Assembly (NCBI RefSeq): GCF_945890115.1
Contig: NZ_CAMDCK010000011.1
Span: forward strand, 29,005 to 93,004
Direction of reading: 5' to 3'
From: Sphingorhabdus sp. EL138
GTDB taxonomy: Bacteria > Pseudomonadota > Alphaproteobacteria > Sphingomonadales > Sphingomonadaceae
Length of the DNA stretch: 64,000 nt
A program made the position numbers and the translations under genes. The notes under the pieces were generated by a model. It was not told the DNA's origin. It did no database searches and was given only the letters and a program-made list of their open reading frames with translations. The first letter of the stretch is position 1; each line of letters opens with the position of its first letter. Below, piece by piece: positions 16,970 to 25,595 of the stretch.

Positions 16970-17557
16970 ATGTTGCGAATAATTCTTAATAAGAAGCCGT
17001 CCTTCTGGGTGCTTTTGTGCTTGCCCGCGGTGTTAATGATGCGCCCTTATGTTTTCGGCGACGTAACCGCGATGGATATGCTGCAACCAACGGGCGAATG
17101 GTCGGCCCGCTTCATGATTGGCGCGATGGTGCTTAGCCCCTTATTGTCGCTGATTGGTCCAAGGCCTTGGTTGAGCTGGCTTATTCAGCGCCGCCGGGCA
17201 TTGGGCGTTGCGGCCTTTGGTTATGCGATTTTGCATCTGGTTTTCTACATCATTGATATGGGGAATCTGTACGATATTCTCGCCGAATTCTGGGCGCTTG
17301 GTATCTGGACCGGTTGGGCTGCGATGCTGTTGTTTGTGCCGCTAGCGGTAACCAGCAACGATGCGTCCATGCGCGCGCTCAAGGCGGGTTGGAAACGTCT
17401 TCAACGCTTTGTATATCCTGCTGCTGTGCTCGTTCTTGTCCATTGGATATTCATCCACAATAATTTAGGACCAGCGCTCATACACTTCATTCCACTCGTG
17501 CTTCTCGTTGCGGCACGATATTTCTTCGCCAACCGAAAGATTTTTAAAGGAGCATGA
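16970..17557 (+). CDS. Ferric reductase-like transmembrane protein, MsrQ/YedZ type
   Basis: A 195-residue inner-membrane protein with five to six hydrophobic segments. It matches the ferric-reductase-like transmembrane domain of MsrQ: TGEWSARFMIGAMVLSPL, the RRRALGVAAFGYAILHLVFYI segment with a candidate heme-ligand His, and LVHWIFIHNN with two more His. MsrQ passes electrons from quinone through heme b to the periplasmic methionine sulfoxide reductase MsrP. No msrP lies beside it. Its stop codon overlaps the start of a PepSY-like gene (ATGA), so that small periplasmic protein is its likely partner here. Confidence 0.82.
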   Translation: MLRIILNKKPSFWVLLCLPAVLMMRPYVFGDVTAMDMLQPTGEWSARFMIGAMVLSPLLSLIGPRPWLSWLIQRRRALGVAAFGYAILHLVFYIIDMGNLYDILAEFWALGIWTGWAAMLLFVPLAVTSNDASMRALKAGWKRLQRFVYPAAVLVLVHWIFIHNNLGPALIHFIPLVLLVAARYFFANRKIFKGA

Positions 17558-17874
17558 ATATGCGTTTATGGACACCTCTTTCACTCGCCGCTGTGGCCGC
17601 TATCGCCTTTGCATCGGTCCCCGCATCGGCAACCGGCGCAATCACCTGCAAGTCAGGTCCCGAATCCGGATGGAAAAGTCAAAAGGCGCTGACTGACAAG
17701 CTGACCAAAGATGGCTGGACTGTGCGTAAGTCGAAAGTCGATGGCGGCTGTTATGAAGTATATGGCACGACCCCTGAAGGCGACCGTGTGGAAGCCTATT
17801 TTCACCCCGTTAGCCTCGAAAAATTATATGTTAGCCGCCGTGGTGAAGTTTTGTTTCGCAAGGCGGGTTATTAA
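17554..17874 (+). CDS. Small exported PepSY-like protein
   Basis: A 106-residue protein with a signal peptide (LWTPLSLAAVAAIAFASVPASA) and a single PepSY-like domain: KALTDKLTKDGWTVRKSKVDGGCYEVYGTTPEGDRVEAYFHP. This domain binds or inhibits in the periplasm in other proteins and often accompanies membrane redox proteins. Two cysteines, in ITCKSG and GGCYEV, could form a disulfide. ATG 17554 overlaps the stop of the MsrQ-like gene by four bases, so the two are translationally coupled; ATG 17560 is an alternative start. Confidence 0.78.
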   Translation: MNMRLWTPLSLAAVAAIAFASVPASATGAITCKSGPESGWKSQKALTDKLTKDGWTVRKSKVDGGCYEVYGTTPEGDRVEAYFHPVSLEKLYVSRRGEVLFRKAGY

Positions 17875-17893
17875 TAGCTTTTTGTAATAGTCG

Positions 17894-17921
17894 TTGACAA
17901 AGCCGGGGCCGCGCCTAAATG
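17894..17921 (+). promoter_or_regulatory. Candidate promoter of serC-serA
   Basis: TTGACA at 17894-17899 and TAAATG at 17916-17921 are separated by 16 bases, a good -35 and a fair -10. If used, transcription would begin near 17928 and give a leader of about 50 bases containing the hairpins of the next entry. Confidence 0.4.
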
Positions 17922-17977
17922 CGTTCTCGGGCCACGCGGTCCCAACGCCGCGCTGCTCTCTGCAAGGAGACGCTTAC
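17905..17977 (+). promoter_or_regulatory. Structured serC leader (resembles alphaproteobacterial serC RNA motif)
   Basis: Three stems can be drawn. GGGGCCGCG (17905-17913) pairs with CGCGGTCCC (17935-17943). As an alternative, CGCGG (17935-17939) pairs with CCGCG (17948-17952). Last, TCTCT-GCAA-GGAGA (17957-17970) is a GNRA-capped hairpin whose 3' arm GGAGA is the Shine-Dalgarno sequence of serC, 8 bases before ATG 17978. A conserved RNA called the serC motif has been described upstream of serC in alphaproteobacteria; position and shape agree, but I cannot run a covariance search here. The mutually exclusive pairings of 17935-17939 suggest a switch. Confidence 0.6.
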
Positions 17978-19108
17978 ATGACTATAGTAAAACCCGCCAT
18001 TAAACCGGCGCGTCCGTTATTTTCCTCCGGCCCCTGTGCGAAACCGCCAGGCTGGAGTCCCGAAAAACTTCAAACCCAATCGCTCGGCCGTTCGCATCGT
18101 GCGAAAATTGGCAAGTCACGCCTGCAACTTGCCATCGACCTGATGCGCGAAGTGCTGCAGGTGCCCGATACGCATCGTATCGGAATTGTTCCGGCATCTG
18201 ACACGGGCGCTTATGAAATGGCGATGTGGACTATGCTCGGCGCACGTCCAGTGACCGCCACGGCGTGGGAAAGTTTTGGCGAAGGCTGGGTGACTGACGC
18301 AGTCAAGCAGCTTAAAATCGATCCTACTGTAATCCGTGCCGATTACGGGCAATTGCCCGACATGGCGTCAATTGACCAAAGCCACGATGTGCTGTTCACT
18401 TGGAACGGGACCACATCGGGTGTGCGCGTTCCCAATGGCGACTGGATCAGCGATACCCGCGAAGGCCTGACCTTCAACGACGCGACCAGCGCGGTTTTTG
18501 CCTATGACATGCCTTGGGACAAGCTCGATGTGACGACCTTTTCTTGGCAGAAAGTCCTGGGCGGGGAGGGTGCGCACGGCGTAATCATCCTCGGACCCCG
18601 CGCTGTCGAGCGGCTCGAAACATACACGCCATCATGGCCGCTGCCGAAGATTTTCCGGCTCATGGCCAAAGGCGCCTTGGCCGAAGGCATCTTCAAGGGC
18701 GAAACAATCAACACACCGTCGATGCTCGCTGTCGAAGATGTTATCTTCGCACTTGAGTGGGCGAAAACCGTTGGTGGTTTGCAGGGGCTTATGGCCCGCA
18801 GCAACGCCAATGCCGCTGCGCTCGCAAAAATCGTCGAGGCACGGGATTATCTAGGCTTTCTTGCTGCTGACCCTGCTATCCGCTCAACCACTTCGGTCTG
18901 CTTGACGGTTGAAGGTGCGGACGAAGCAATGATCAAGAAAATGGCGTCTTTGCTTGAGGCAGAGGATGCGGCCTATGACATCGCTGGATATCGGGACGCC
19001 CCGCCGGGCCTGCGCATTTGGTGCGGCGCGACCGTTGACACCGCCGATGTAGAGGCACTCGCGCCTTGGCTCGATTGGGCTTATCACAGCGCAAATTCTC
19101 AATCCTAA
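17978..19108 (+). CDS. serC: Phosphoserine aminotransferase
   Basis: SerC is a PLP enzyme that converts 3-phosphohydroxypyruvate and glutamate to O-phosphoserine and 2-oxoglutarate; it can also act in the vitamin B6 route. From ATG 17978 it has 376 residues, beginning KPARPLFSSGPCAKPPGWS. The PLP lysine is in TFSWQKVLGGEGAHG at about 187. SNP-rich active-site segments include FTWNGTTSGVRVPNG and KGETINTPSMLAVED. It is the larger alphaproteobacterial/archaeal-type SerC. The frame remains open upstream to 17894, but that region is the structured leader and GGAG sits correctly for 17978. serA follows on the same strand. Confidence 0.95.
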   Translation: MTIVKPAIKPARPLFSSGPCAKPPGWSPEKLQTQSLGRSHRAKIGKSRLQLAIDLMREVLQVPDTHRIGIVPASDTGAYEMAMWTMLGARPVTATAWESFGEGWVTDAVKQLKIDPTVIRADYGQLPDMASIDQSHDVLFTWNGTTSGVRVPNGDWISDTREGLTFNDATSAVFAYDMPWDKLDVTTFSWQKVLGGEGAHGVIILGPRAVERLETYTPSWPLPKIFRLMAKGALAEGIFKGETINTPSMLAVEDVIFALEWAKTVGGLQGLMARSNANAAALAKIVEARDYLGFLAADPAIRSTTSVCLTVEGADEAMIKKMASLLEAEDAAYDIAGYRDAPPGLRIWCGATVDTADVEALAPWLDWAYHSANSQS

Positions 19109-19114
19109 ACGGTC

Positions 19115-19180
19115 GTCCTGAACTTGTTTCAGGACCTTAGTTTCGACTGTGAAATTAAGATGCTGAAACACATTCAGCAT
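19115..19180. repeat. Two tandem hairpins between serC and serA
   Basis: GTCCTGAA-5 nt-TTCAGGAC at 19115-19135 and ATGCTGAA-ACACA-TTCAGCAT at 19160-19180 are both perfect 8-bp stems. The second has the same ACACA loop as the hairpin at 281-301, and the TGAAC words match the repeats at 31830 and 31893. They may stabilise or attenuate the serC-serA transcript. Confidence 0.65.
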
Positions 19181-19205
19181 GACGATATTTGAAATGGAAC
19201 TCCAC

Positions 19206-20789
19206 ATGACCAAACCACGCGTACTTATTTCCGACAAAATGGATCCAAACGCCGCTAAGATTTTCACTGAACGCGGCTGCGACGTTGATGTTATCACCGA
19301 CAAAACGCCCGACGAACTTGCCGCGATCATCGGCGATTATGACGGCTTGGCAATCCGTTCGTCGACGAAGGTCACGAAACAAATATTGGACGCCGCTACG
19401 AACCTGAAGGTTATTGGCCGCGCGGGCATTGGCGTCGACAATGTCGATATCCCTTATGCGTCGGCCAAGGGTGTTGTTGTCATGAACACGCCTTTTGGTA
19501 ACTCGATTACGACCGCCGAACACGCCATCGCCTTGATGTTCGCGCTCGCGCGACAATTGCCAGAGGCGAATGCGCAGACGCAAGCTGGCAAATGGCCGAA
19601 AAATGATTTCATGGGTATCGAAGTTACCGGCAAGACGCTGGGCTTAATCGGCGCTGGCAATATCGGATCGATTGTCGCAAGCCGCGCGCTGGGATTGCGG
19701 ATGAAGGTCGTGGCCTTTGACCCGTTCCTCACCGCCGATCGCGCGATTGAAATGGGCATTGAAAAGGCCGACCTGGATACTTTGCTTGCCAAGGCAGACT
19801 TCATCACCTTGCATACGCCGCTGACGGACCAAACGCGCAATATATTGTCGCGGGAAAATCTGGCCAAGACAAAGAAAGGTGTTCGCATCATTAACTGCGC
19901 ACGTGGCGGGTTGATCGATGAAGAGGCGCTGAAAGAGGCGTTGGACAGCGGCCAAGTCGGCGGGGCAGCTTTGGACGTTTTTGCAACCGAACCGGCGAAG
20001 GAATCGCCCTTGTTCGGTACGCCCAATTTCATCTGCACCCCGCATCTGGGTGCATCGACCAATGAGGCGCAGGTCAATGTTGCGCTTCAGGTTGCTGAAC
20101 AAATGGCGGATTATCTGGTCAATGGCGGCGTTACCAATGCGCTGAATATGCCAAGCCTCTCGGCCGAAGAAGCGCCGAAGTTGAAGCCGTATACGACCCT
20201 TGCACTCAAATTGGGTTCGCTGGTTGGCCAATTGGCGCATGACAATCTCGACAATATTGCGATAGAGGTTGAGGGCGCTGCGGCGGAGCTGAATATCAAA
20301 CCGATTACGGCGGCTGTGCTTTCTGGTTTCATGCGGCGTTTTTCCGACGCGGTGAACATGGTCAATGCGCCGTTTTTGGCAAAAGAGCGCGGTTTTGACA
20401 TTCGCGAAGTCCGCCATGACAAGGCAGGCGCCTATCACACATTGGTCCGCGTCACCGTCAATACCGCCCAAGGCCCGCGTTCGGTTGCAGGCACCTTGTT
20501 CGCCAATAGCGAAGCGCGCCTTGTCGAGATTTTCGGCATCAGCCTTGAGGCGGAGCTGGAAGGTAACATGCTCTATATCGTCAACGAAGATGCGCCGGGC
20601 TTTATTGGCCGTGTTGGCACGACCTTAGGTGCGGCTGGATTGAACATCGGCACATTCCATCTGGGCCGTCGTAGTGCAGGCGGCGAAGCCGTTTTGCTGC
20701 TGTCGATGGATGCGGCGATTCCGGAAGCGGTCCTCAAACAGCTTGGTACCCTTCCGGGTGTCAAAACCGTAAAGGCACTTAAGTTTTAG
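19206..20789 (+). CDS. serA: D-3-phosphoglycerate dehydrogenase
   Basis: SerA oxidises 3-phosphoglycerate to 3-phosphohydroxypyruvate with NAD, the step before SerC. The 527-residue protein is the long form. It has a substrate/nucleotide-binding catalytic unit (about 1-315) with NAD motif GLIGAGNIGSIVASRALG (about 147), catalytic Arg in NCARGGLIDEEAL (about 235) and His in CTPHLGAST (about 282). An intervening domain (about 320-450) and a C-terminal ACT domain (about 455-527) that senses serine in relatives follow. ATG 19206 with GGAAC upstream is preferred over the in-frame 19179 start, which falls in the hairpin repeat. The stop codon TAG overlaps a TA-flanked palindrome. Confidence 0.96.
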   Translation: MTKPRVLISDKMDPNAAKIFTERGCDVDVITDKTPDELAAIIGDYDGLAIRSSTKVTKQILDAATNLKVIGRAGIGVDNVDIPYASAKGVVVMNTPFGNSITTAEHAIALMFALARQLPEANAQTQAGKWPKNDFMGIEVTGKTLGLIGAGNIGSIVASRALGLRMKVVAFDPFLTADRAIEMGIEKADLDTLLAKADFITLHTPLTDQTRNILSRENLAKTKKGVRIINCARGGLIDEEALKEALDSGQVGGAALDVFATEPAKESPLFGTPNFICTPHLGASTNEAQVNVALQVAEQMADYLVNGGVTNALNMPSLSAEEAPKLKPYTTLALKLGSLVGQLAHDNLDNIAIEVEGAAAELNIKPITAAVLSGFMRRFSDAVNMVNAPFLAKERGFDIREVRHDKAGAYHTLVRVTVNTAQGPRSVAGTLFANSEARLVEIFGISLEAELEGNMLYIVNEDAPGFIGRVGTTLGAAGLNIGTFHLGRRSAGGEAVLLLSMDAAIPEAVLKQLGTLPGVKTVKALKF

Positions 20790-20802
20790 GGTCAGGACCC
20801 TA
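20787..20802. repeat. TA-flanked 12-bp palindrome at serA stop codon
   Basis: TAGGGTCAGGACCCTA lies exactly on the serA stop codon. GGGTCAGGACC is the outer end of the MITE-like element at 50510-50776, and here it is immediately closed by its own inverse, as if two element ends had collapsed together. The flanking TA dinucleotides are also shared. Confidence 0.6.
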
Positions 20803-20821
20803 AGCTGGGGCTTCCCCGCTT
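20802..20821 (+). terminator. Possible serA terminator hairpin
   Basis: AAGC, a bulged T, GGGG, loop CTT, CCCC, GCTT forms an 8-bp stem with one bulge, 12 bases after the serA stop; a short TTTT (20826-20829) follows four bases later. It is a weak intrinsic terminator candidate before hisZ. Confidence 0.35.
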
Positions 20822-20845
20822 GGACTTTTGCGGTAAAGAGTGCGC

Positions 20846-21958
20846 ATGAATATTCCACCTGATTTATTACCCGAAGGGTTCCGCGACCGCCTGCCTCCCC
20901 AAGCGGAGGTCGCGGCGCGGGTCTCGCGGGCGATGATCGACGTGCTGGCAAGCTACGGCTATGCGCGCGTGGCACCGGCCATGGCGGAATTTGAATCGGT
21001 GCTCGCCAAACATAGTGGCGATGCCGCCCGTAATCAGCATTTGCGCTTTACCGACCCTGTATCGGGCCACACGCTGGCGCTGCGCGGTGATATCACGGTG
21101 CAGGTCGGACGGATTGCGACGACACGCCTAAAGGATGCCCCGCGCCCCTTGCGCTTGGCCTATCATGGGCAGGTGCTGCGCCTGCGCGCCAAACAATTGC
21201 GCCCTGAACGGGAATTGACCCAATTGGGCGCGGAACTGGTCGGCAATGACAGCGTGGCTGCCGCCTGCGAAATTGTTGGCGTTGCCATTGATGCGCTTGA
21301 GGCGGCGGGCGTGAAAGACATCACCATCGATTTCACCTTGCCTGATCTTGTGGAACGGCTGGCGGAAAAGGCGCTGCCTTTGGCGGCGGACAAAATTGAT
21401 GCCGTTCGGTCCGAGCTGGATATGAAGGATGCAGGCGGACTGAGTGCGCTGGGGGCGGATGCCTATTTACCACTGCTCGCGGCGACCGGTCCGTTTGCAG
21501 AAGCGGTTGAGAAATTGCGGGCGATTGATGCTGGCGGGGCGCTGGCGTCGCGAATTCTTGCTTTGGAAGCCATTGCGGGAACCGTTGCGGGCCGTGCCAA
21601 TGTGACGCTGGATCCGACCGAGCGGCACGGTTTTGAATATCAAAGCTGGTTCGGCTTCACGATCTTCGCCAAAGGGTACAGCGCGGCGCTTGCTCGCGGC
21701 GGGACATATTATATTCATCGTGCCGACGGACCATCGGAACCGGCAACGGGCTTCTCGCTCTATCCCGATCCATTGATTGATCTGGCTGACGAAGGCGTCG
21801 TCCGTCGGCTTTTCCTGCCACTTGGCACTGACGCCGCGACTGGCGCAAAGATGCGGCATGAGGGTTGGGTGACGGTATCGGCCTTGGATGAAAATGACAG
21901 TGCGGCTGTGCTGGGCTGCACCCATATTTGGATAAACGGTCAAGCCATTTCCGCCTGA
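20846..21958 (+). CDS. hisZ: ATP phosphoribosyltransferase regulatory subunit HisZ
   Basis: HisZ is a catalytically inactive paralogue of histidyl-tRNA synthetase that forms a complex with short-form HisG for the first step of histidine synthesis. The 370 residues start PPDLLPEGFRDRLPPQAEVAARV, the HisRS-like motif 1 region. RFTDPVSGHTLALRGDITVQVGRI and RLAYHGQVLRLR cover motif 2, and a degenerate motif 3 lies near ARGGTYYIH. There is no anticodon-binding domain. Its presence implies a short HisG elsewhere in the genome. ATG 20846 is chosen over GTG 20840 because AAAGAG is better spaced. purA follows on the same strand. Confidence 0.9.
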   Translation: MNIPPDLLPEGFRDRLPPQAEVAARVSRAMIDVLASYGYARVAPAMAEFESVLAKHSGDAARNQHLRFTDPVSGHTLALRGDITVQVGRIATTRLKDAPRPLRLAYHGQVLRLRAKQLRPERELTQLGAELVGNDSVAAACEIVGVAIDALEAAGVKDITIDFTLPDLVERLAEKALPLAADKIDAVRSELDMKDAGGLSALGADAYLPLLAATGPFAEAVEKLRAIDAGGALASRILALEAIAGTVAGRANVTLDPTERHGFEYQSWFGFTIFAKGYSAALARGGTYYIHRADGPSEPATGFSLYPDPLIDLADEGVVRRLFLPLGTDAATGAKMRHEGWVTVSALDENDSAAVLGCTHIWINGQAISA

Positions 21959-22031
21959 AATTGTAGCATGCGCAGCTTTAGGGTGGACGCCAGCCTCGCA
22001 TAATCATAACGGAGGCCACGGCGAATCCCTT

Positions 22032-22051
22032 CGCAGGAAAAACCTCCTGCG
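22032..22051 (+). promoter_or_regulatory. Hairpin in purA leader
   Basis: CGCAGGA (22032-22038) and TCCTGCG (22045-22051) form a perfect 7-bp stem with a 6-base loop, 45 bases upstream of the purA start. There is an A-rich but no T-rich tail, so it is not a terminator on this strand; it may be part of an attenuator or simply structured leader. Confidence 0.3.
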
Positions 22052-22096
22052 CAGAAAAAGGCCCCAGAGCTATCTGGCTTTGACAGGGAATATCTG

Positions 22097-23386
22097 ATGG
22101 CGAATGTAACCGTAATTGGCGCACAATGGGGCGACGAGGGTAAAGGCAAGATTGTCGACTGGCTGGCGGAACGCGCCGATGCCGTCGTCCGCTTTCAAGG
22201 CGGGCATAATGCTGGCCATACTTTGGTCGTTGGCGACAATGTCTATAAATTGTCGTTGCTGCCTTCTGGCATCGTCACCGGCACATTGTCGATTATTGGC
22301 AATGGTGTGGTTTTGGACCCATGGGCGTTGCGCGACGAAATGGCGAAGCTGCGCGGGCAGGGCGTTTCCATCACGACCGAGAATTTTGCGCTCGCGGATA
22401 ATTGCGCATTGATCTTGCCAATTCACCGCGATTTAGATGGTCTGCGGGAAACTGCGGCGGGGTCGGGCAAGATTGGCACGACGGGTCGCGGCATTGGCCC
22501 TGCGTATGAAGACAAGGTGGGCCGCCGCGCGATCCGCGTGTGTGACCTTGCCCATCTTGATGCTCTGGATGCGCAGCTTGACCGCTTGTGCGCGCATCAT
22601 GACGCTTTACGTGCCGGATTTGGCGAACCGCCCGTTGATCGCGCGCGCTTGATCGCTGACCTGAAAGAAATTGCGCCCTTCGTTCTCGAATATGCCCAGC
22701 CCGTTTGGAGGCGCCTGAACAAGGTGCGCAAGGCTGGCGCGCGGATATTGTTTGAAGGTGCGCAAGGCGTCTTGCTCGACGTCGACCATGGCACCTATCC
22801 TTTCGTAACCTCGTCCAACACCGTATCGGGCACCGCGGCGTCGGGTTCCGGCCTTGGGCCAAGTGCGGCGGGCTTTGTCCTCGGTATCGTTAAGGCCTAC
22901 ACCACGCGGGTGGGGTCGGGGCCGTTCCCGACCGAGCTTGAGGATGAAACTGGCCAAAGGCTCGGTGAACGCGGCCATGAATTTGGCACTGTCACGGGGC
23001 GCAAGCGCCGTTGTGGCTGGTTTGACGCCGTGATCGTGCGCCAAAGCTGCGCCGTGTCCGGCGTGACCGGCATTGCCCTGACGAAGTTGGACGTGCTTGA
23101 CGGCTTTGATACGATCAAGATTTGCACGGGCTATCGCCTGAATGGCAAGGTTTATGATTATCTGCCTGCGCATGCGGCAGAGCAAGCCGCTGTCGAGCCC
23201 ATTTACGAAGAAATGCCCGGTTGGCAGGAAACCACCGCAGGCGCGCGCAGTTGGGCCGACCTTCCGGCACAAGCGATCAAATATATCACGCGTGTGCAGG
23301 AATTGATCGAAACACCCGTTGCCTTGGTATCCACTTCGCCGCAGCGCGAAGATACGATCTTGGTGCGCGATCCCTTTGCTGATTAA
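22097..23386 (+). CDS. purA: Adenylosuccinate synthetase
   Basis: PurA makes adenylosuccinate from IMP, aspartate and GTP, committing purines to AMP. The 429 residues match the family. The P-loop-like [18 protein letters not shown] is at about 6-23 with the catalytic Asp in it, the second catalytic His is in [11 protein letters not shown] at about 38, the [19 protein letters not shown] loop binds IMP, and the C-terminal [16 protein letters not shown] is the GTP-binding end. The stop codon TAA shares bases with the stop codon of the convergent MFS gene. Confidence 0.97.
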   Translation: MANVTVIGAQWGDEGKGKIVDWLAERADAVVRFQGGHNAGHTLVVGDNVYKLSLLPSGIVTGTLSIIGNGVVLDPWALRDEMAKLRGQGVSITTENFALADNCALILPIHRDLDGLRETAAGSGKIGTTGRGIGPAYEDKVGRRAIRVCDLAHLDALDAQLDRLCAHHDALRAGFGEPPVDRARLIADLKEIAPFVLEYAQPVWRRLNKVRKAGARILFEGAQGVLLDVDHGTYPFVTSSNTVSGTAASGSGLGPSAAGFVLGIVKAYTTRVGSGPFPTELEDETGQRLGERGHEFGTVTGRKRRCGWFDAVIVRQSCAVSGVTGIALTKLDVLDGFDTIKICTGYRLNGKVYDYLPAHAAEQAAVEPIYEEMPGWQETTAGARSWADLPAQAIKYITRVQELIETPVALVSTSPQREDTILVRDPFAD

Positions 23387-24684
23387 CCGCTTTTAAGCTC
23401 AGCATTTAACCGCAAGCTTGCCCGCCAGAAGAAAAAGGCGGGAATGAGGCCAAGCCATGCTGCGCCATAGAGCACCCATCGGACGCTTTCATCACCGGCC
23501 AATGGCTTGAACGCGTCCGACATCATGCCGAACAATAACGGTCCTAACCCAAGGCCAATGAGGTTTTGGCCGAACAGCATGAACGCGGCAGCGACAGCGC
23601 GCGCCTCGGGCCTTACTAGGCCTTGCACAGTGGCGTAGGTCGGGCCGTAATAAGCCGCGTTCAATGCCGTTGGCACAAATAACAAGAGTATCGCCACGCG
23701 CCAGTCGGTTGCGAAATAGCCCAAGAATAATATGGGCGTGGCAATGACCATCCCGATGGCAGGTGTGGTCAACAGATGACGTTTATCGATTTTGCCGAAC
23801 TTGTCGGCCATCATGCCACCAAGCCAAGTGCCGATAATGCCCGCCACGCCCAAGACAAGGCCAAGCAAAAGGCCGGTTTCGCCGGGGCTAAGCCCGTGTG
23901 AGCGGATGAATAAGATGACCGCCCAAACGCTTTTGCCGTAAGACAGAAATGCGGTGAATGATGCCGCAATGGCCAACATCACAAAGGCGCGCGAACTGAA
24001 CACTTCTTTAAGCGCGTCTTTAGTCGAAAGAACGTCGCGTGCCTTTTCGCCGGACAATGCGCGGGCAGCCGCTTCGGCCTTGCGGGGTTCGCGCAATATA
24101 AAAGGCAGGACAGCCGCCAATATGAGACCTGGAATGGCGACCGCCATAAATGCTACGCGCCAGCCATAAGCATCGTTCAAAACGCCACCGATGACGAGGC
24201 CCAATAAGCTGCCAATCGGAATGCCAAGGCCGTAAAACGCGATGGCAGACGATCTTTTTTCCGGCGGGACGCTGTCGGTAATCAGCGAGTGGGCGGCGGG
24301 GGTGCACCCTGCTTCACCTACGCCAACGCCCACGCGGGCGAGCGCCAATTGCCCAAAATTTTGTGCCAATCCGCATAAGGCTGTCATGGCGGACCAGACC
24401 GCCAAGGATATCGATATCAGGCCAACGCGGTTGGTGCTGCTATTGTCCGCATAGCGCGCAATGGGAATGCCCAATAATGTATAGAAAAGCGCAAAGGCAA
24501 GACCAGTTAACAAACCAATTTGGGTGTCGGACAGATCGAGATCCCGACTGATGGGTTCAGCCAAAATATTGACGATCTGCCGGTCGAGGAAATTCAATAC
24601 ATAAACAATCATCAATATCCACAGCAGCAATTTGGGATTTGTAATCGTCGGTTTTGCAGCCGGTGCCGTCTGGCCATTGTCCAT
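23383..24684 (-). CDS. MFS transporter, spinster-like
   Basis: A 433-residue inner-membrane protein with 12 hydrophobic helices. It starts [52 protein letters not shown], the signature of the spinster-like major-facilitator branch common in sphingomonads, and has the [23 protein letters not shown] segment between helices 4 and 5. The substrate is unknown; relatives carry lipids or aromatic acids. ATG 24684 is chosen because GAGGAG lies 6 bases before it; an in-frame start at 24705 exists. It converges on and overlaps purA stop to stop. Confidence 0.88.
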   Translation of the reverse strand: MDNGQTAPAAKPTITNPKLLLWILMIVYVLNFLDRQIVNILAEPISRDLDLSDTQIGLLTGLAFALFYTLLGIPIARYADNSSTNRVGLISISLAVWSAMTALCGLAQNFGQLALARVGVGVGEAGCTPAAHSLITDSVPPEKRSSAIAFYGLGIPIGSLLGLVIGGVLNDAYGWRVAFMAVAIPGLILAAVLPFILREPRKAEAAARALSGEKARDVLSTKDALKEVFSSRAFVMLAIAASFTAFLSYGKSVWAVILFIRSHGLSPGETGLLLGLVLGVAGIIGTWLGGMMADKFGKIDKRHLLTTPAIGMVIATPILFLGYFATDWRVAILLLFVPTALNAAYYGPTYATVQGLVRPEARAVAAAFMLFGQNLIGLGLGPLLFGMMSDAFKPLAGDESVRWVLYGAAWLGLIPAFFFWRASLRLNAELKSG

Positions 24685-24857
24685 GAATGTCTCCTCTTCC
24701 TGCATGATGTTATGGGAGGTTTTTCGACATTGTCAAAGCCCTGAAACGAGCGTTGCGCGCGCCTTGTAAATGGCGTGCCGTTCCATGTGTGGAGATAATC
24801 CGTCGGGCCGATCACTCTTTGATTGACTGTTGTCCGCTTCACCGCTCTTGGGACGAT

Positions 24858-25595
24858 ATGACTACACGCGAAACGACGGCTTACATGCCGCTCCATGATT
24901 TGGACCTTAGCTTGTCGCTGGGCGACCGCGTCATGGTCATGGCTTATGGTGCTATTCAATGGCCGTGGTTGCTGCGCAGCCTTGATGGTGGCCGCAAAAA
25001 AGACAAGGCTGCTTTGCTTGCTTATCTTGGGTTACCTATCGATGCGCTGCCTAATCTAGGTAGTTGGAAAGCGGACACAAATTTTTTGTGGCACATCGTG
25101 TCCACAATCGAAGACATGCGACCGGCGCAAGTCGTCGAATTGGGTTGCGGGGCCTCCACTTTTATCGCTGCGCGCGCGTTGCAGCTTTTTGGTGGCGGAA
25201 AGATTGTCAGCTTTGACCAACATGCTGCATTCGCGCAAACGACCCAAGACTGGATACGCGACAATGATATGGACGCAGAAATCCGGCACGCGCCGCTGGG
25301 CGCACCTCCATCTGGTTGGCCGGGGCATTGGTATCAATTGTCCGATGTTCCCAAAGAGATTGACTTGCTCATCGTTGATGGCCCGCCTTGGGCCATCCAT
25401 CCGCATGTGCGCGGTGCGGCTGCAAGCCTGTTCCCGCTTATTCGTCCCGGCGGCAGGGTGCTGCTGGATGACGCCGCGCGACCCGGCGAGCGTGTCGTGG
25501 CGCGGCGCTGGCGCAAAGAACATGCGAACATGGACTTCACGCTCGACAGCAAAGGCGCCAAGGGCACCTTGCTAGGATATAAACACCCCGCTTAA
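24858..25595 (+). CDS. Class I SAM-dependent methyltransferase-like protein
   Basis: A 245-residue protein with a Rossmann methyltransferase core. Motif I is VVELGCGASTFIAARAL at about 94, followed by an acidic IVSFDQH, the post-II strand IDLLIVDGPPW at about 173, and LIRPGGRVLLDDAARPGE at about 205. The D-G-P-P and DD signatures resemble O-methyltransferases and the class annotated as Methyltransf_24. The N-terminal 60 residues are a less conserved helical segment. The substrate is unknown. The in-frame extension to 24753 lacks a ribosome site; GGGAC precedes ATG 24858. Its end overlaps the convergent symporter gene by four bases. Confidence 0.78.
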   Translation: MTTRETTAYMPLHDLDLSLSLGDRVMVMAYGAIQWPWLLRSLDGGRKKDKAALLAYLGLPIDALPNLGSWKADTNFLWHIVSTIEDMRPAQVVELGCGASTFIAARALQLFGGGKIVSFDQHAAFAQTTQDWIRDNDMDAEIRHAPLGAPPSGWPGHWYQLSDVPKEIDLLIVDGPPWAIHPHVRGAAASLFPLIRPGGRVLLDDAARPGERVVARRWRKEHANMDFTLDSKGAKGTLLGYKHPA

